This document shows, piece by piece, positions 16,935 to 25,778 of a stretch of DNA of 58,740 bases (its first letter is position 1; each line of letters starts with the position of its first letter). The stretch is taken from the NCBI GenBank assembly GCA_903873975.1, contig CAIQQN010000015.1, positions 1 to 58,740 of the forward strand. Direction: 5' to 3'. This stretch comes from an uncultured Anaerolineales bacterium (GTDB taxonomy: Bacteria; Chloroflexota; Anaerolineae; Anaerolineales; Villigracilaceae). The notes under the pieces are model-generated. The model saw only the letters and a program-made list of their open reading frames with translations. It was not told the origin of the DNA and did not search any database. Position numbers and translations under genes: made by a program.

Positions 16935-16990
16935 GGTTATTTCTTTCTCCAATCAATGTAGAGCTACCGCGTCGCATTGTCCTTACAGAA

Positions 16991-18010
16991 TCATACTTCT
17001 TTTGTCTCTGTTCTCAATGAATCACTCCACTTGATGCCCTCACGGGCCATGTAATACGCCCCCAGCAGCGTGATCGGCAGCCAGAGGGCGACATGCAAGA
17101 CGAATGTGTAACCAGTTGCTACGGCACCGTCGATTCCATTGGCCACCAACACGGCTATTCCGGGGGCATCAAAGGTGCCTAAGTAACCGGGCGCGGCCGG
17201 GATGGTTGTCGCCAGATTGACTACGCCGTTCATCAGCATCAGGGTAAAGAAACTGGCATAAAACCCAAAGGCGTGCATCACGAACCAGTATTTGACCGTT
17301 TCCAACAACCAGATGATGATGGATGTCAGGAATACCATCAGTACGTTGACCGGCGAGCGTAGCGAGGCCAGGCCGTCCAGGAATTTGTGCATGATCCCGC
17401 TGGTCTGCTCGCGGATGTGGGCGGGCAGCAGCCAGTCAATGAACCACTGGCCGAACCTGGCTGTCACTTTTGGAAACATGGCAGCCAGAAGGAAGATGAC
17501 CAGCGCCCCAAAGAATGCCACGCTTCCCCAAATGGCCAGATCCTGGATCGTGATGTTCCACTTTCCAACCGGGACTGACACATCTGCAAGTTTTGCCAGT
17601 TGGGTCAGGTTGACAAACACGAACGCCAGCATGACTACACCATCGAAGATGCGCTCGACGATGATGGTTGCCAGTGAGGCGGAGATAGGTACGCCTTCCT
17701 TGCGTTTCAGGACAACTGCCCGCAGTACTTCCCCGGCGCGGGCCGGGTAAATATTGTTGCCCATGTAACCGATGCAGGTGATCGGGAACATCACATGCGT
17801 CTTGATGGACTTTATGGGCCTGAGCAGGTAATGCCAGCGCCAGGCGCGAGCCCAGACTGCAACAAAATACACCGCCACGCCTGGTAGGATCCACCAGTAA
17901 TTTGCGGTTTTGAGTGTCAGCAAGAAACTTACCCAATCGAGTTTACGAACCACAAAATACAGGAAGACGGCACTGATCAGTACGCCAACCCAGAATTGCC
18001 ATCTTTTCAT
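16991..18010 (-). CDS. Flippase-like / LPG-synthase transmembrane-domain protein (UPF0104)
   Basis: A 339-residue polytopic membrane protein (about eight helices) of the lysylphosphatidylglycerol-synthase TM-domain family. Family motifs are GNNIYPARAGEVLRA (about 110-124) and ERIFDG. It lacks the GNAT catalytic domain of true MprF, so it is a stand-alone flippase-like unit, probably moving a lipid-linked molecule. It heads a minus-strand operon with the FAD enzyme and the phosphatase. A TAAAAT at 18022-18017 ends 6 nt before the ATG and there is no ribosome-binding site, so the mRNA may be leaderless. Confidence 0.85.
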   Translation of the reverse strand: MKRWQFWVGVLISAVFLYFVVRKLDWVSFLLTLKTANYWWILPGVAVYFVAVWARAWRWHYLLRPIKSIKTHVMFPITCIGYMGNNIYPARAGEVLRAVVLKRKEGVPISASLATIIVERIFDGVVMLAFVFVNLTQLAKLADVSVPVGKWNITIQDLAIWGSVAFFGALVIFLLAAMFPKVTARFGQWFIDWLLPAHIREQTSGIMHKFLDGLASLRSPVNVLMVFLTSIIIWLLETVKYWFVMHAFGFYASFFTLMLMNGVVNLATTIPAAPGYLGTFDAPGIAVLVANGIDGAVATGYTFVLHVALWLPITLLGAYYMAREGIKWSDSLRTETKEV

Positions 18011-18016
18011 AATGTG

Positions 18017-18022
18017 ATTTTA
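18017..18022 (-). promoter_or_regulatory. -10 element 6 nt before the flippase-like ATG
   Basis: TAAAAT (minus strand, 18022-18017), then six bases CACATT and the ATG at 18010. No good -35 was found at 17-18 nt. The same spacing recurs upstream of other genes in the window that lack a Shine-Dalgarno. Confidence 0.4.
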
Positions 18023-18237
18023 CCATGTGGGGGGAAAGATTACCTTTGGACGTTGGCACGCACTTTTGAAGCCACTAACGCCACAAATCCCGAGTGTGAA
18101 GGAAATGTGCAGAAACACCTCATTTATAAGACTTTCTGATTGCCACTTTCGTGCTAGAATTACAGGGTACTGCGTAAGAACCTTAACGATGATCTCGTTA
18201 TTATTGAGCACTTCGATACAGGAAATATCCTGGAATT

Positions 18238-20001
18238 ATGCAAGAAGTAACAAATACGCCTGTTGAAACATCTGAACGGATTGCATTTCTAAACCGCATC
18301 CATCTGTTCTCCGGTTTAACCGAGGAACAGATGCAGGCTGTGGCGGAGGAATTGAAGGAAGAGACGATCCCTGCCAACCAGGAGATAATCAAACAGGGGG
18401 AACTGGGCGACCGGCTCTACTTGATTCAGAGCGGAAAAGTTCACGTTAACCAAGCAGGGGAGGTGCAGCCGCTGGCGACGTTCGTGGCTGGCGATTATTT
18501 TGGGGAGGAATCGGTGATAGTTAAATATCACCGGCGGACTGCCACGGTTTCAGCCATGGAAAAGACAGTACTGCTGGTTCTGACGCGCGACCAGTTCCAC
18601 AATCTTTTGCGGCGTGCTCCTGGCCTGCGGTCGAATATAGTTGTGACGGTCAACAGCCACCGCCTGGCGCGGCTTATCCACTTCAAGTGGCTCCAACCAA
18701 ACGAGGTAATATACTTCTTAGCGCGCAAGCATCCCATCCTGCTCGCGCGGGTTTTGATAGGACCGGTTCTGCTTGCGGTGGCAGCGATCATCGGGATGTT
18801 GGCAACATGGTATTATTCGCTCTGGTTCCCTGCAATGGCAGCCATTTGGTATGTGAGCCTGTTTGTGGGTTTGAGTGCGGCAGGTTGGGGGATTTGGAAC
18901 GGTATAGACTGGGGCAACGATTATTACATCGTCACCGACCGACGTGTAGTCTGGCTGGAGAAGGTGATTGGCATCTATGACAGCCGCCAGGAATCACCCC
19001 TTTCAGCCGTTCAGCGGGTTAATGTCCAGACCGATTATTTGGGACGGCAGTTCGACTATGGCAACCTGGTTGTGCGCACGATTGTTGGCAGTACGCTCAC
19101 GCTCATGAACGTCAATCACCCCTATCAGGCAGCGGCGCTGATTGAAGAGCACTGGCGGCGTTCACAGGAAACCTCCCAAAAAATGGATGAGGAGGAAATA
19201 CGCGAGGCGCTGCGGTCACGTCTTATACAAGGGCAGAGCAAGTCCGCGCCCATCTTGGGGATTATTACTAAGCCTCCTTCGGACAAGCAGGATACCTATC
19301 GCGGCCAACGGACGATTACCAACCTTTTCCGACTACGCTTTGAAGATATGGCTACCGTCACCTATCGCAAGCACATCTTTGTGCTGTTCCAACAGACTTG
19401 GATACCTGGCCTGATTTTTGTTATTTTGATCGGAGTAATGATTTTTGATGTGGCACACCCTGGATTTTCTTTTGCAAATATCACCAACACGGGGGCGGGA
19501 GCACTGATTGTTCTCTGGTTCCTACTGCTGACAGGGACTTTTTTATGGTGGCTCTACCAGTACATAGACTGGAGCAATGATATCTTTCAGGTCACGCCTG
19601 ACCAGATCATGGACATTGACAAGACTCCGCTGGGTGAGGTTGTGAGTGATATCGCCTCCCTGGATAATATTCTGAGCATAGAGTATGAGCGGAAGGGCCT
19701 CTTGGAACTCGCCTTCAATTATGGGAACGTGATGATCACAGTGGGTGGCGGCAAGCAGATGATCTTTAAAAATGTCTTTAATCCTTCTGCGGTTCAGGAG
19801 GATATTGAGCGCCGACGTCTGGAAAGGATATCTAAGAAGGAACAGGACCGCCTCAATGGCGAGCGCGAGCGTACGGCAGATTGGTTTGCCGCTTATTTCC
19901 ACAACGAGCAGCAGATCCGGAGTGAGGAGGGCATAAAAAGCAGCCAGGATTCGGAAGAACCAAAACCGGATGATAACCAACCGAAGAATGGAGTAAAATA
20001 G
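18238..20001 (+). CDS. Membrane protein with cyclic-nucleotide-binding and two PH-like domains
   Basis: A 587-residue protein. Residues about 15-128 are a cNMP-binding domain whose phosphate cassette GDYFGEESVIVKYHRRTATV keeps the key Glu and Arg. Then come two similar units: a pair of membrane helices (about 165-205 and about 395-450) each followed by a bacterial PH-like domain; both begin with a YxxxDWxND-type motif (NGIDWGNDYYIVTDRRVVW and YIDWSNDIFQVTPDQIMDI). The last 60 residues are highly charged and probably coiled. The layout suggests a membrane sensor responding to cAMP or cGMP. Its output is unknown. Confidence 0.8.
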   Translation: MQEVTNTPVETSERIAFLNRIHLFSGLTEEQMQAVAEELKEETIPANQEIIKQGELGDRLYLIQSGKVHVNQAGEVQPLATFVAGDYFGEESVIVKYHRRTATVSAMEKTVLLVLTRDQFHNLLRRAPGLRSNIVVTVNSHRLARLIHFKWLQPNEVIYFLARKHPILLARVLIGPVLLAVAAIIGMLATWYYSLWFPAMAAIWYVSLFVGLSAAGWGIWNGIDWGNDYYIVTDRRVVWLEKVIGIYDSRQESPLSAVQRVNVQTDYLGRQFDYGNLVVRTIVGSTLTLMNVNHPYQAAALIEEHWRRSQETSQKMDEEEIREALRSRLIQGQSKSAPILGIITKPPSDKQDTYRGQRTITNLFRLRFEDMATVTYRKHIFVLFQQTWIPGLIFVILIGVMIFDVAHPGFSFANITNTGAGALIVLWFLLLTGTFLWWLYQYIDWSNDIFQVTPDQIMDIDKTPLGEVVSDIASLDNILSIEYERKGLLELAFNYGNVMITVGGGKQMIFKNVFNPSAVQEDIERRRLERISKKEQDRLNGERERTADWFAAYFHNEQQIRSEEGIKSSQDSEEPKPDDNQPKNGVK

Positions 20002-20032
20002 GCGCTCCAACCTGTTCATTTACTGGTGAATC

Positions 20033-20545
20033 ATGACTCTCCGTGAAATTGTAACCCTGCCAGACCCCATCCTGCGCCGCAAAACCCGGACCATTTCCCG
20101 CTTTGATGCGGAACTGCAATCCCTGGTTGAGGATATGATCGAGACCATGCGTGCGGCGCCCGGTGTTGGGCTGGCCGCGCCGCAGGTAGGCGTCTCTGAC
20201 CGTCTCATCGTCGTGGAGTATCCTGAGGACGATGCACAGGAAGATACCCCGAAGAAACTCTTTGTAGTAGTCAACCCCGAGATAAAAGAGACCTCCGCAG
20301 AGACCGAAATGGGCATAGAAGGTTGCCTATCCATCCCCGGCCTGCATGGCGAGGTGGAGCGTGCCCTGGCAGTGACGGTCAAAGGTCAGACGCGCCGCGG
20401 CCAGCCGTTCAAGATCAAGGCCAAAGGCTGGCTGGCGCGTATCTTCCAACATGAGATTGATCATCTGAACGGCGTCGTTTTTACCGACCGAGCTACAAAG
20501 GTCTGGAAACCCGCCCCGGAAGAGCCGGTGTTGGATAACGTCTAA
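20033..20545 (+). CDS. def: Peptide deformylase
   Basis: A 170-residue metalloenzyme that removes formyl from the initiator methionine. All three motifs are intact: GVGLAAPQ (44-51), EGCLSIP (97-102, metal ligand Cys98) and QHEIDHLNG (ligands His140 and His144, catalytic Glu141). A 12-residue acidic insert (EYPEDDAQEDTP) lies between motifs 1 and 2. TGGTGA precedes the ATG. It starts 31 nt after the cNMP/PH gene and is followed by recF. Confidence 0.95.
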   Translation: MTLREIVTLPDPILRRKTRTISRFDAELQSLVEDMIETMRAAPGVGLAAPQVGVSDRLIVVEYPEDDAQEDTPKKLFVVVNPEIKETSAETEMGIEGCLSIPGLHGEVERALAVTVKGQTRRGQPFKIKAKGWLARIFQHEIDHLNGVVFTDRATKVWKPAPEEPVLDNV

Positions 20546-20590
20546 TATGTTAACGTGCAACTTGCCAACGTTCAACGTGTGAATGTCTGA

Positions 20591-21808
20591 ATGTATCTTT
20601 CTCATCTCTCCCTGACCAACTTCCGCAGTTTCGCCCGCCTGGATATGGACATCCCCCGGCGGGTTGTTTTGCTGACCGGTAGCAATGCCCAAGGCAAGAC
20701 CAGTGTGCTGGAGGCGGTCTATTTCCTGGCAGCCTTCACCTCCTTCCAAACCCACGCCGACCGGCAATTAGTCAACTTCCTAGAGGCCAAAAAGGAGCTG
20801 GCGGTGGGTCGGCTGGTAGCCGAGTATACACGCGGGCCGGCCAAACACCGGCTCGAGATCCGGCTGGTGCTCGAAGCGGTGGGAGCCAACGGGCAGCGCC
20901 TGCGCAAGGAGATCCTGCTTGATGGCATCAAACGTCCCCTGTCCGAAGTCATCGGGCATTTCAACGCAGTCATCTTTGTGCCGCAGATGGTGCAGATCAT
21001 CGAAGGTGGGCCAGAGGAACGCCGCCGCTACCTGAACCTGGCGTTGGCGCAGACCGTCCCTGGCTATGCTCCCCTGCTGAGCGAGTATGGTAAGGCGCTG
21101 ACCCAGCGCAACGCCCTGCTCAAGCAGTTGGCCGAGCGTGGGGGGGACCAGAGTCAGTTAGATTTCTGGGATGAGACCATCACTCGCACTGGAGCGGCCA
21201 TTATCCTGCGGCGCATCGAAGCGGTACACGAGATCGAAAAATTGGCCACCCGCATCCACCGGGACCTGACGAATGGTGCAGAAGTACTGCGGATCCACTA
21301 CCAGCCGGCTTACGACCCGCTGCCTTCCCCGAACGGGCAGATTGCCATGCCGCTCAAGACCGCCGTGCAGCGTAATGGCTTCAGCGAGGAGCACATCCGC
21401 CAGGGATTTGCCGTGGCGCTGAAAGAAACGCGTGCTGAAGAGATTCGCCGCGGGGTGACTGTCCTAGGTCCGCACAGGGACGAGTTGCGCTTTTTTGCCA
21501 ATGGGATCGACCTGTCAGACTTCGGCTCGCGCGGGCAGGTGCGTACGACACTCTTGGCGCTCAAGCTGGCTGAGATCGAGTGGATGAAATCCCGCACCGG
21601 TCAATGGCCGGTATTGTTGCTTGATGAAGTGCTGGCCGAGCTGGATATACAGCGCCGCCTTGATTTGCTGGCTTACCTGGATAAAATCGAGCAGGCGCTG
21701 CTAACCACGACGGATTTGAAGTTGTTTTCCCCCGATTTTGTTGAAAAGGCTGTAAAATGGGAAGTTTCCTCGGGGACAGTCAAGATCCTGCAGAAAAGGG
21801 AGGAGTGA
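20591..21808 (+). CDS. recF: DNA replication and repair protein RecF
   Basis: A 405-residue SMC-like ATPase that helps load RecA at single-strand gaps. The N-terminus MYLSHLSLTNFRSF and Walker A GSNAQGKT (30-37) are typical; Walker B LLLDEVLAELDIQRR and the preceding signature region (LGPHRDE, then GSRGQVRTTLLALKLAE) are near the C-terminus. There are no dnaA, dnaN or gyrB neighbours, so it is away from the classical origin cluster. The ribosome-binding site is weak. Confidence 0.95.
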   Translation: MYLSHLSLTNFRSFARLDMDIPRRVVLLTGSNAQGKTSVLEAVYFLAAFTSFQTHADRQLVNFLEAKKELAVGRLVAEYTRGPAKHRLEIRLVLEAVGANGQRLRKEILLDGIKRPLSEVIGHFNAVIFVPQMVQIIEGGPEERRRYLNLALAQTVPGYAPLLSEYGKALTQRNALLKQLAERGGDQSQLDFWDETITRTGAAIILRRIEAVHEIEKLATRIHRDLTNGAEVLRIHYQPAYDPLPSPNGQIAMPLKTAVQRNGFSEEHIRQGFAVALKETRAEEIRRGVTVLGPHRDELRFFANGIDLSDFGSRGQVRTTLLALKLAEIEWMKSRTGQWPVLLLDEVLAELDIQRRLDLLAYLDKIEQALLTTTDLKLFSPDFVEKAVKWEVSSGTVKILQKREE

Positions 21809-21809
21809 T

Positions 21810-23516
21810 GTGCCTGTCAATCATGCCAGTGAAATACAGTTGTGGTATCAACCAAGAACCATAAAGAAACGCGCATCCAAATTCAACCAATTTCTTTTCA
21901 ATCACAAAGCTGATTTACTCGCTTTAGTTTTTATTTTGGTTTTCTTGATTAGCGGCATTGTGACGCTTGATCAATACGGTCTTACTTGGGATGAAGGATA
22001 TGGGAATCTCTTCTTTGGCGAGCGGTACTTCAACTTTTGGATCTCCTTCAACAAAAACTTGATGAACTTTGAAGATCCCACCCAGGTGATCTCACATCCG
22101 TTGAATCTGTTTTTATCACCGGAACGGAATTATCCGTGGGATTTTCCCCCATTCGCCGACACTCTGTCGAGTGCCTGCATGTACCTGTTCGCTTACGGAC
22201 TAAACTGGTTGGGTCCTGTTGATGCCTTTCACTTATTCAAGGTTATTTTCGCAGCGATTTTTCTTTGGGTTTTGTATCGATTTGTTTCGAAGAGGTTGGG
22301 AACGCGGGTCGCCCTGTTTACCATTTTCTTTTTGGGGACTTTCCCGCGTTTTTGGGGTGATATGCATTTCAATCCCAAAGACATTCCGGAGACAATTCTA
22401 TATGGATTAACAATTCTTGCCTACTGGTCGTGGTTTGAAAAGCCAACCTATAAAAAATCGATCGTCACTGGCATTATCTTTGGTGCCACGCTAGCCACGA
22501 AATTCAATGCTGTTTTTCTTCCGATTACGGTTATTTTGGGCTTTTGCCCAATTGGGTTTTCAATTCCAAAAGTCAAGGAAATCTTCCATCACATAAAGGA
22601 AAATTGGCTGCATTACCTCTCCATGATCCTTAGCGCGGTCGTCTTTTTTATCCTTTGTTGGCCCTACCTGTACGTTCAAAATTCTCCGTTTAGAGCTATT
22701 TTAAATTATTTCCAGCTAAATCTAGCCAGTGGGAGTGGACACCCGACTACATGGAATTGGGAAATTCCTTTCCTGGTTATTGGCACCATGCCCGAAACAA
22801 TGCTGATATTTCTTTTGTTGGGCTTGATATTCATGTGGGTTCAACGAAAAAAACAGCAGTCTCTATCAGGCCAGGTGTTGCTGGTTTGGTTATTATTACC
22901 CATCCTCCGCACCATGCCCCCAGGAATGACAAATTTTGATGGCATCCGGCATTTTCTTGAGTTCCTTCCAGCTGCGGCGATTATTGCTGCATATGGAGCA
23001 AGCGCACTCCTTACAATACTTCAGGAAAAGTGGCCAAAGTGGAATAAAGTTGCATCTTCTATTTTACTTGTCTGTCTTGTTGCGAATCTAGCAGAAATAT
23101 ACATTCGATATAATCCCTTCCAATATATCTACTATAATCAAATCGTCGGAGGCTTCGCTGGTGCGAGGAATATTTTTGGCAACGATAATACTTCTGACTA
23201 CTGGGCGACGAGCTATCGCCGAGGAATAACCTGGCTAAATGACCACGCTGCTCAAAATTCAACTGTTTATGTTCCCTTAGCTGGATGGACGATTGATATC
23301 GCCGGCCCTCTCTGGATACGCCCGGATCTCCATATTTTGCCATACACTGCTGACGCTGAGAAAGTTCTGGCGACCAAGAATCTATACATCATGTTCATAA
23401 CCAGAGAGGCTTTCTATAACGATGTAACCAGCGCATGTGAAAATCTGACCCCGATTTATCAAATTAAACTGGAAGGTCTTCCGCTGCTCGAAATATGTCT
23501 GATCAATAGCGAATAA
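21810..23516 (+). CDS. GT-C glycosyltransferase, PMT/ArnT-like membrane protein
   Basis: A 568-residue polytopic membrane protein with about ten to twelve helices. The first extracytoplasmic loop has LTWDEGYG, the acidic motif used by lipid-phosphate-sugar-dependent glycosyltransferases (GT39/GT83). A later FPRFWGDMHFNPKDIPE loop is typical of the same group. The start is GTG at 21810, with AGGGAGGAG five nt upstream overlapping the recF stop. Base composition departs sharply from its neighbours (38% GC at 21681+1000, i.e. 22681-22740, against 70% at 21001-21060 in recF), which suggests recent acquisition. Acceptor and donor cannot be told. Confidence 0.8.
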   Translation: MPVNHASEIQLWYQPRTIKKRASKFNQFLFNHKADLLALVFILVFLISGIVTLDQYGLTWDEGYGNLFFGERYFNFWISFNKNLMNFEDPTQVISHPLNLFLSPERNYPWDFPPFADTLSSACMYLFAYGLNWLGPVDAFHLFKVIFAAIFLWVLYRFVSKRLGTRVALFTIFFLGTFPRFWGDMHFNPKDIPETILYGLTILAYWSWFEKPTYKKSIVTGIIFGATLATKFNAVFLPITVILGFCPIGFSIPKVKEIFHHIKENWLHYLSMILSAVVFFILCWPYLYVQNSPFRAILNYFQLNLASGSGHPTTWNWEIPFLVIGTMPETMLIFLLLGLIFMWVQRKKQQSLSGQVLLVWLLLPILRTMPPGMTNFDGIRHFLEFLPAAAIIAAYGASALLTILQEKWPKWNKVASSILLVCLVANLAEIYIRYNPFQYIYYNQIVGGFAGARNIFGNDNTSDYWATSYRRGITWLNDHAAQNSTVYVPLAGWTIDIAGPLWIRPDLHILPYTADAEKVLATKNLYIMFITREAFYNDVTSACENLTPIYQIKLEGLPLLEICLINSE

Positions 23517-23650
23517 GCCAATCTAAATCTGATGGAAAAGCGCATATTTCGGCCTTGGAAAAAGCATTCTCCTGGGTCGTTGAAAAAACCAAATCCTCCA
23601 AAGTGACTGTCCTGATGATTAAGGTCGGGGAGGCTGGAAAGGAAGGGTAA
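23510..23650 (+). pseudogene. Possible 3' remnant of a coding sequence without a start
   Basis: A frame open from 23510 to TAA at 23648-23650 reads like real protein over its last 40 residues (KAHISALEKAFSWVVEKTKS, then VTVLMIKVGEAGKEG) but has no usable start codon. It lies between the AT-rich glycosyltransferase and the cupin gene. It could be the tail of a gene whose front was lost when the glycosyltransferase gene arrived, or a small gene with an unrecognised start. The protein family is not recognised. Confidence 0.3.
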
Positions 23651-23651
23651 A

Positions 23652-24014
23652 ATGTCTATCAAACATGCACAGGATGTGGATGCGCAGGCTGTCAAAGCGG
23701 GGGATAAGACCACCATCCAGGTGTTGATTTCTTCACAGGAAGGACCGAACTTTGCCTTGCGCCGTTTCGTGATGGAACCCGGCGGCGGGATGCCAAACCA
23801 TACGAACACGGTAGAGCACGAACAGTACGTTTTGCAGGGTCACGCCAGCATCGGCATAAGGGATGAGACTTTCGATGTCCATACCGGGGATGTGGTCTTC
23901 ATCCCAGAGGGGGTACCGCACTGGTATCAGAATGTTGGGGAGGAGAATTTTGAGTTCCTTTGCATCATCCCCAACAAGCTGGACGAGATCAAGATTATTG
24001 ACAAGGGATGCTAG
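23652..24014 (+). CDS. Single-domain cupin protein
   Basis: A 120-residue cupin_2 barrel. Motif 1 is PGGGMPNHTNTVEHEQYVL, with metal-type ligands in HTNTVEHEQ, and motif 2 is GDVVFIPEGVPHWYQNVG with the final His. Such proteins serve as small sugar or ligand binders, isomerases or dioxygenases; the substrate is unknown. GGAAGG precedes the ATG. It ends 1 nt before the oxidoreductase gene, so the two are cotranscribed. Confidence 0.85.
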   Translation: MSIKHAQDVDAQAVKAGDKTTIQVLISSQEGPNFALRRFVMEPGGGMPNHTNTVEHEQYVLQGHASIGIRDETFDVHTGDVVFIPEGVPHWYQNVGEENFEFLCIIPNKLDEIKIIDKGC

Positions 24015-24015
24015 C

Positions 24016-25662
24016 GTGGATTACGACGCGATCATTGTTGGCTCAGGTGCGGGCGGACTGACCGCTGCGGTGGCATTGGCGCAGGCTGGGAAGAAGGTGC
24101 TGGTGCTCGAACAGCACGACCGGCCGGGTGGGTGGACTCAATCGTTCACGCTCCAGGGCTATCGTTTCAGCCCTGGTGTGCATTACATCGGTGACCTGCA
24201 GGAGGGAGGTGGACTGCGTCATATCTACGAGGGTCTCGGCGTTTCGCAGGATCTCACTTTCTGCGAGCTCAACCCCGACGGTTATGACCATATTGTCATC
24301 GGCGAAAAGCGCGTGGATTTCCCGAAGGGCAAGGAAAATTTGATCGAACGGCTGAAGAGTCATTTCCCACACGAAGCCAAGGGGATTGACGGATACTTTG
24401 CGGATTTAATAAACATGGTTGAGTCGCTCTCACGCCTTGGCGATTTGAATCATCCATTAAAATCCGCGCTGAGCGCGCCGACCGTCCTCAAGTGGATGCG
24501 CGCTTCGGGCGCAGACCTCATCAACGCGCATGTCAGCGATCCAGTTCTGCGCGGCGTGCTGGCGGGGCAGTCGGGCGACCACGGACTGCCGCCCTCGCAG
24601 GTCTCAGCGTTCATGCATGCCGGCATCACCTATCACTACTTGGACGGCGGCTACTATCCGCTCGGCGGGTCGTTTGCCATTCCGCGCGCATTTGTCAAGG
24701 CGCTGATACGTGCCGGTGGCGAGATCAGGCTCAAGTGCCGTGTGAAGCGAATCCTTCTTGAAGGGAAAAAAGTCATCGGCGTGGAATTAGATAGTGGTGA
24801 GCAGATCCGTGCAGGCGTGGTCATCTCCAACACGGACCCCGAGGTGACCTTTGGACAGTTGATCGGACGCGACAGGCTCTCGCCTCGGCTCAAGCGGAAA
24901 GTTAATTCCGTCAAATATTCCACTTCGTGCCTCAGCCTGTTCTTCGCCACCGACATGGACCTGCGCGCTGCGGGACTCGACTCGGGCAACTTCTGGTTCT
25001 ACGACCACCCCGATGTGGACAGGATCTATACAGAAGGTCTCACCGACGCCGTGCTGCACGACGAGACTCTGCCTGGCATGTTCCTGACGGTGACGACGTT
25101 AAAGGACCCGTCGAAAATGCACTCGGGACATCACACCTGCGAGTCGTTCGCCTTCGTGGGTTATGAGGCGTTTGAGAAGTGGGCGCACATCCAATTCTGC
25201 GCACGCCCCGCTGACTATGAGGCGATGAAGGAAGACTTGGCATGGAAAATGGTGCGCGGGCTGGAGAAGCACGTCCCCGGGTTGAGCAAGCATATCGTAT
25301 TTTCCAGCCTGGGCACGCCGCTGACGAACGAACATTATCTCAATGGCACGCGCGGCAATCTCTACGGCATCGCAAAAAGCCCGGCGCAGGTGGGACCGTG
25401 GGCCTTCTCCACGCGCACCGAGTTCGAAGGGTTGTACCTATGCGGCGCGAGCACGCTTAGTCAAGGCGTGGCAGGCGTGACGCAATCGGGAATTAACGCA
25501 GCCAAAGCCGTGCTCAACTGCCGCACGCGCGACATTCTCACGCAGAACGATCCCAGCCCGAGGTTTTTACCGTCGGAGGATGTGAGTCAGTGGCCTGAGG
25601 ATTTAAGGAGGAAGATAGAATACGGCGAGGTGGCGAGGGAGGAAGAGGAGAATGAATTATAG
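24016..25662 (+). CDS. CrtI/RetSat-like FAD-dependent oxidoreductase
   Basis: A 548-residue flavoprotein starting at GTG 24016 (AGGG 8 nt upstream, 1 nt after the cupin stop). It opens with the Rossmann motif IVGSGAGGLTAAVAL, then EQHDRPGGW, and ends with the C-terminal FAD motif GLYLCGASTLSQGVAGVTQS. This is the pattern of the phytoene desaturase, carotenoid isomerase and retinol saturase group. No crtB or other carotenoid genes are in the window, so its substrate is open. Upstream in-frame ATGs fall inside the cupin gene and are unlikely starts. The C-terminal 50 residues are highly charged. Confidence 0.82.
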   Translation: MDYDAIIVGSGAGGLTAAVALAQAGKKVLVLEQHDRPGGWTQSFTLQGYRFSPGVHYIGDLQEGGGLRHIYEGLGVSQDLTFCELNPDGYDHIVIGEKRVDFPKGKENLIERLKSHFPHEAKGIDGYFADLINMVESLSRLGDLNHPLKSALSAPTVLKWMRASGADLINAHVSDPVLRGVLAGQSGDHGLPPSQVSAFMHAGITYHYLDGGYYPLGGSFAIPRAFVKALIRAGGEIRLKCRVKRILLEGKKVIGVELDSGEQIRAGVVISNTDPEVTFGQLIGRDRLSPRLKRKVNSVKYSTSCLSLFFATDMDLRAAGLDSGNFWFYDHPDVDRIYTEGLTDAVLHDETLPGMFLTVTTLKDPSKMHSGHHTCESFAFVGYEAFEKWAHIQFCARPADYEAMKEDLAWKMVRGLEKHVPGLSKHIVFSSLGTPLTNEHYLNGTRGNLYGIAKSPAQVGPWAFSTRTEFEGLYLCGASTLSQGVAGVTQSGINAAKAVLNCRTRDILTQNDPSPRFLPSEDVSQWPEDLRRKIEYGEVAREEEENEL

Positions 25663-25778
25663 GTAAACAAGTATTGGTTTATCGGCTGTCAAGGGATTTT
25701 GGCACTTAGTTGTTTCATTCTTTATCATCTCTTCGTGCTACAATAACTCTATAATCCTGGCTCACCAAGGAGGGAACC

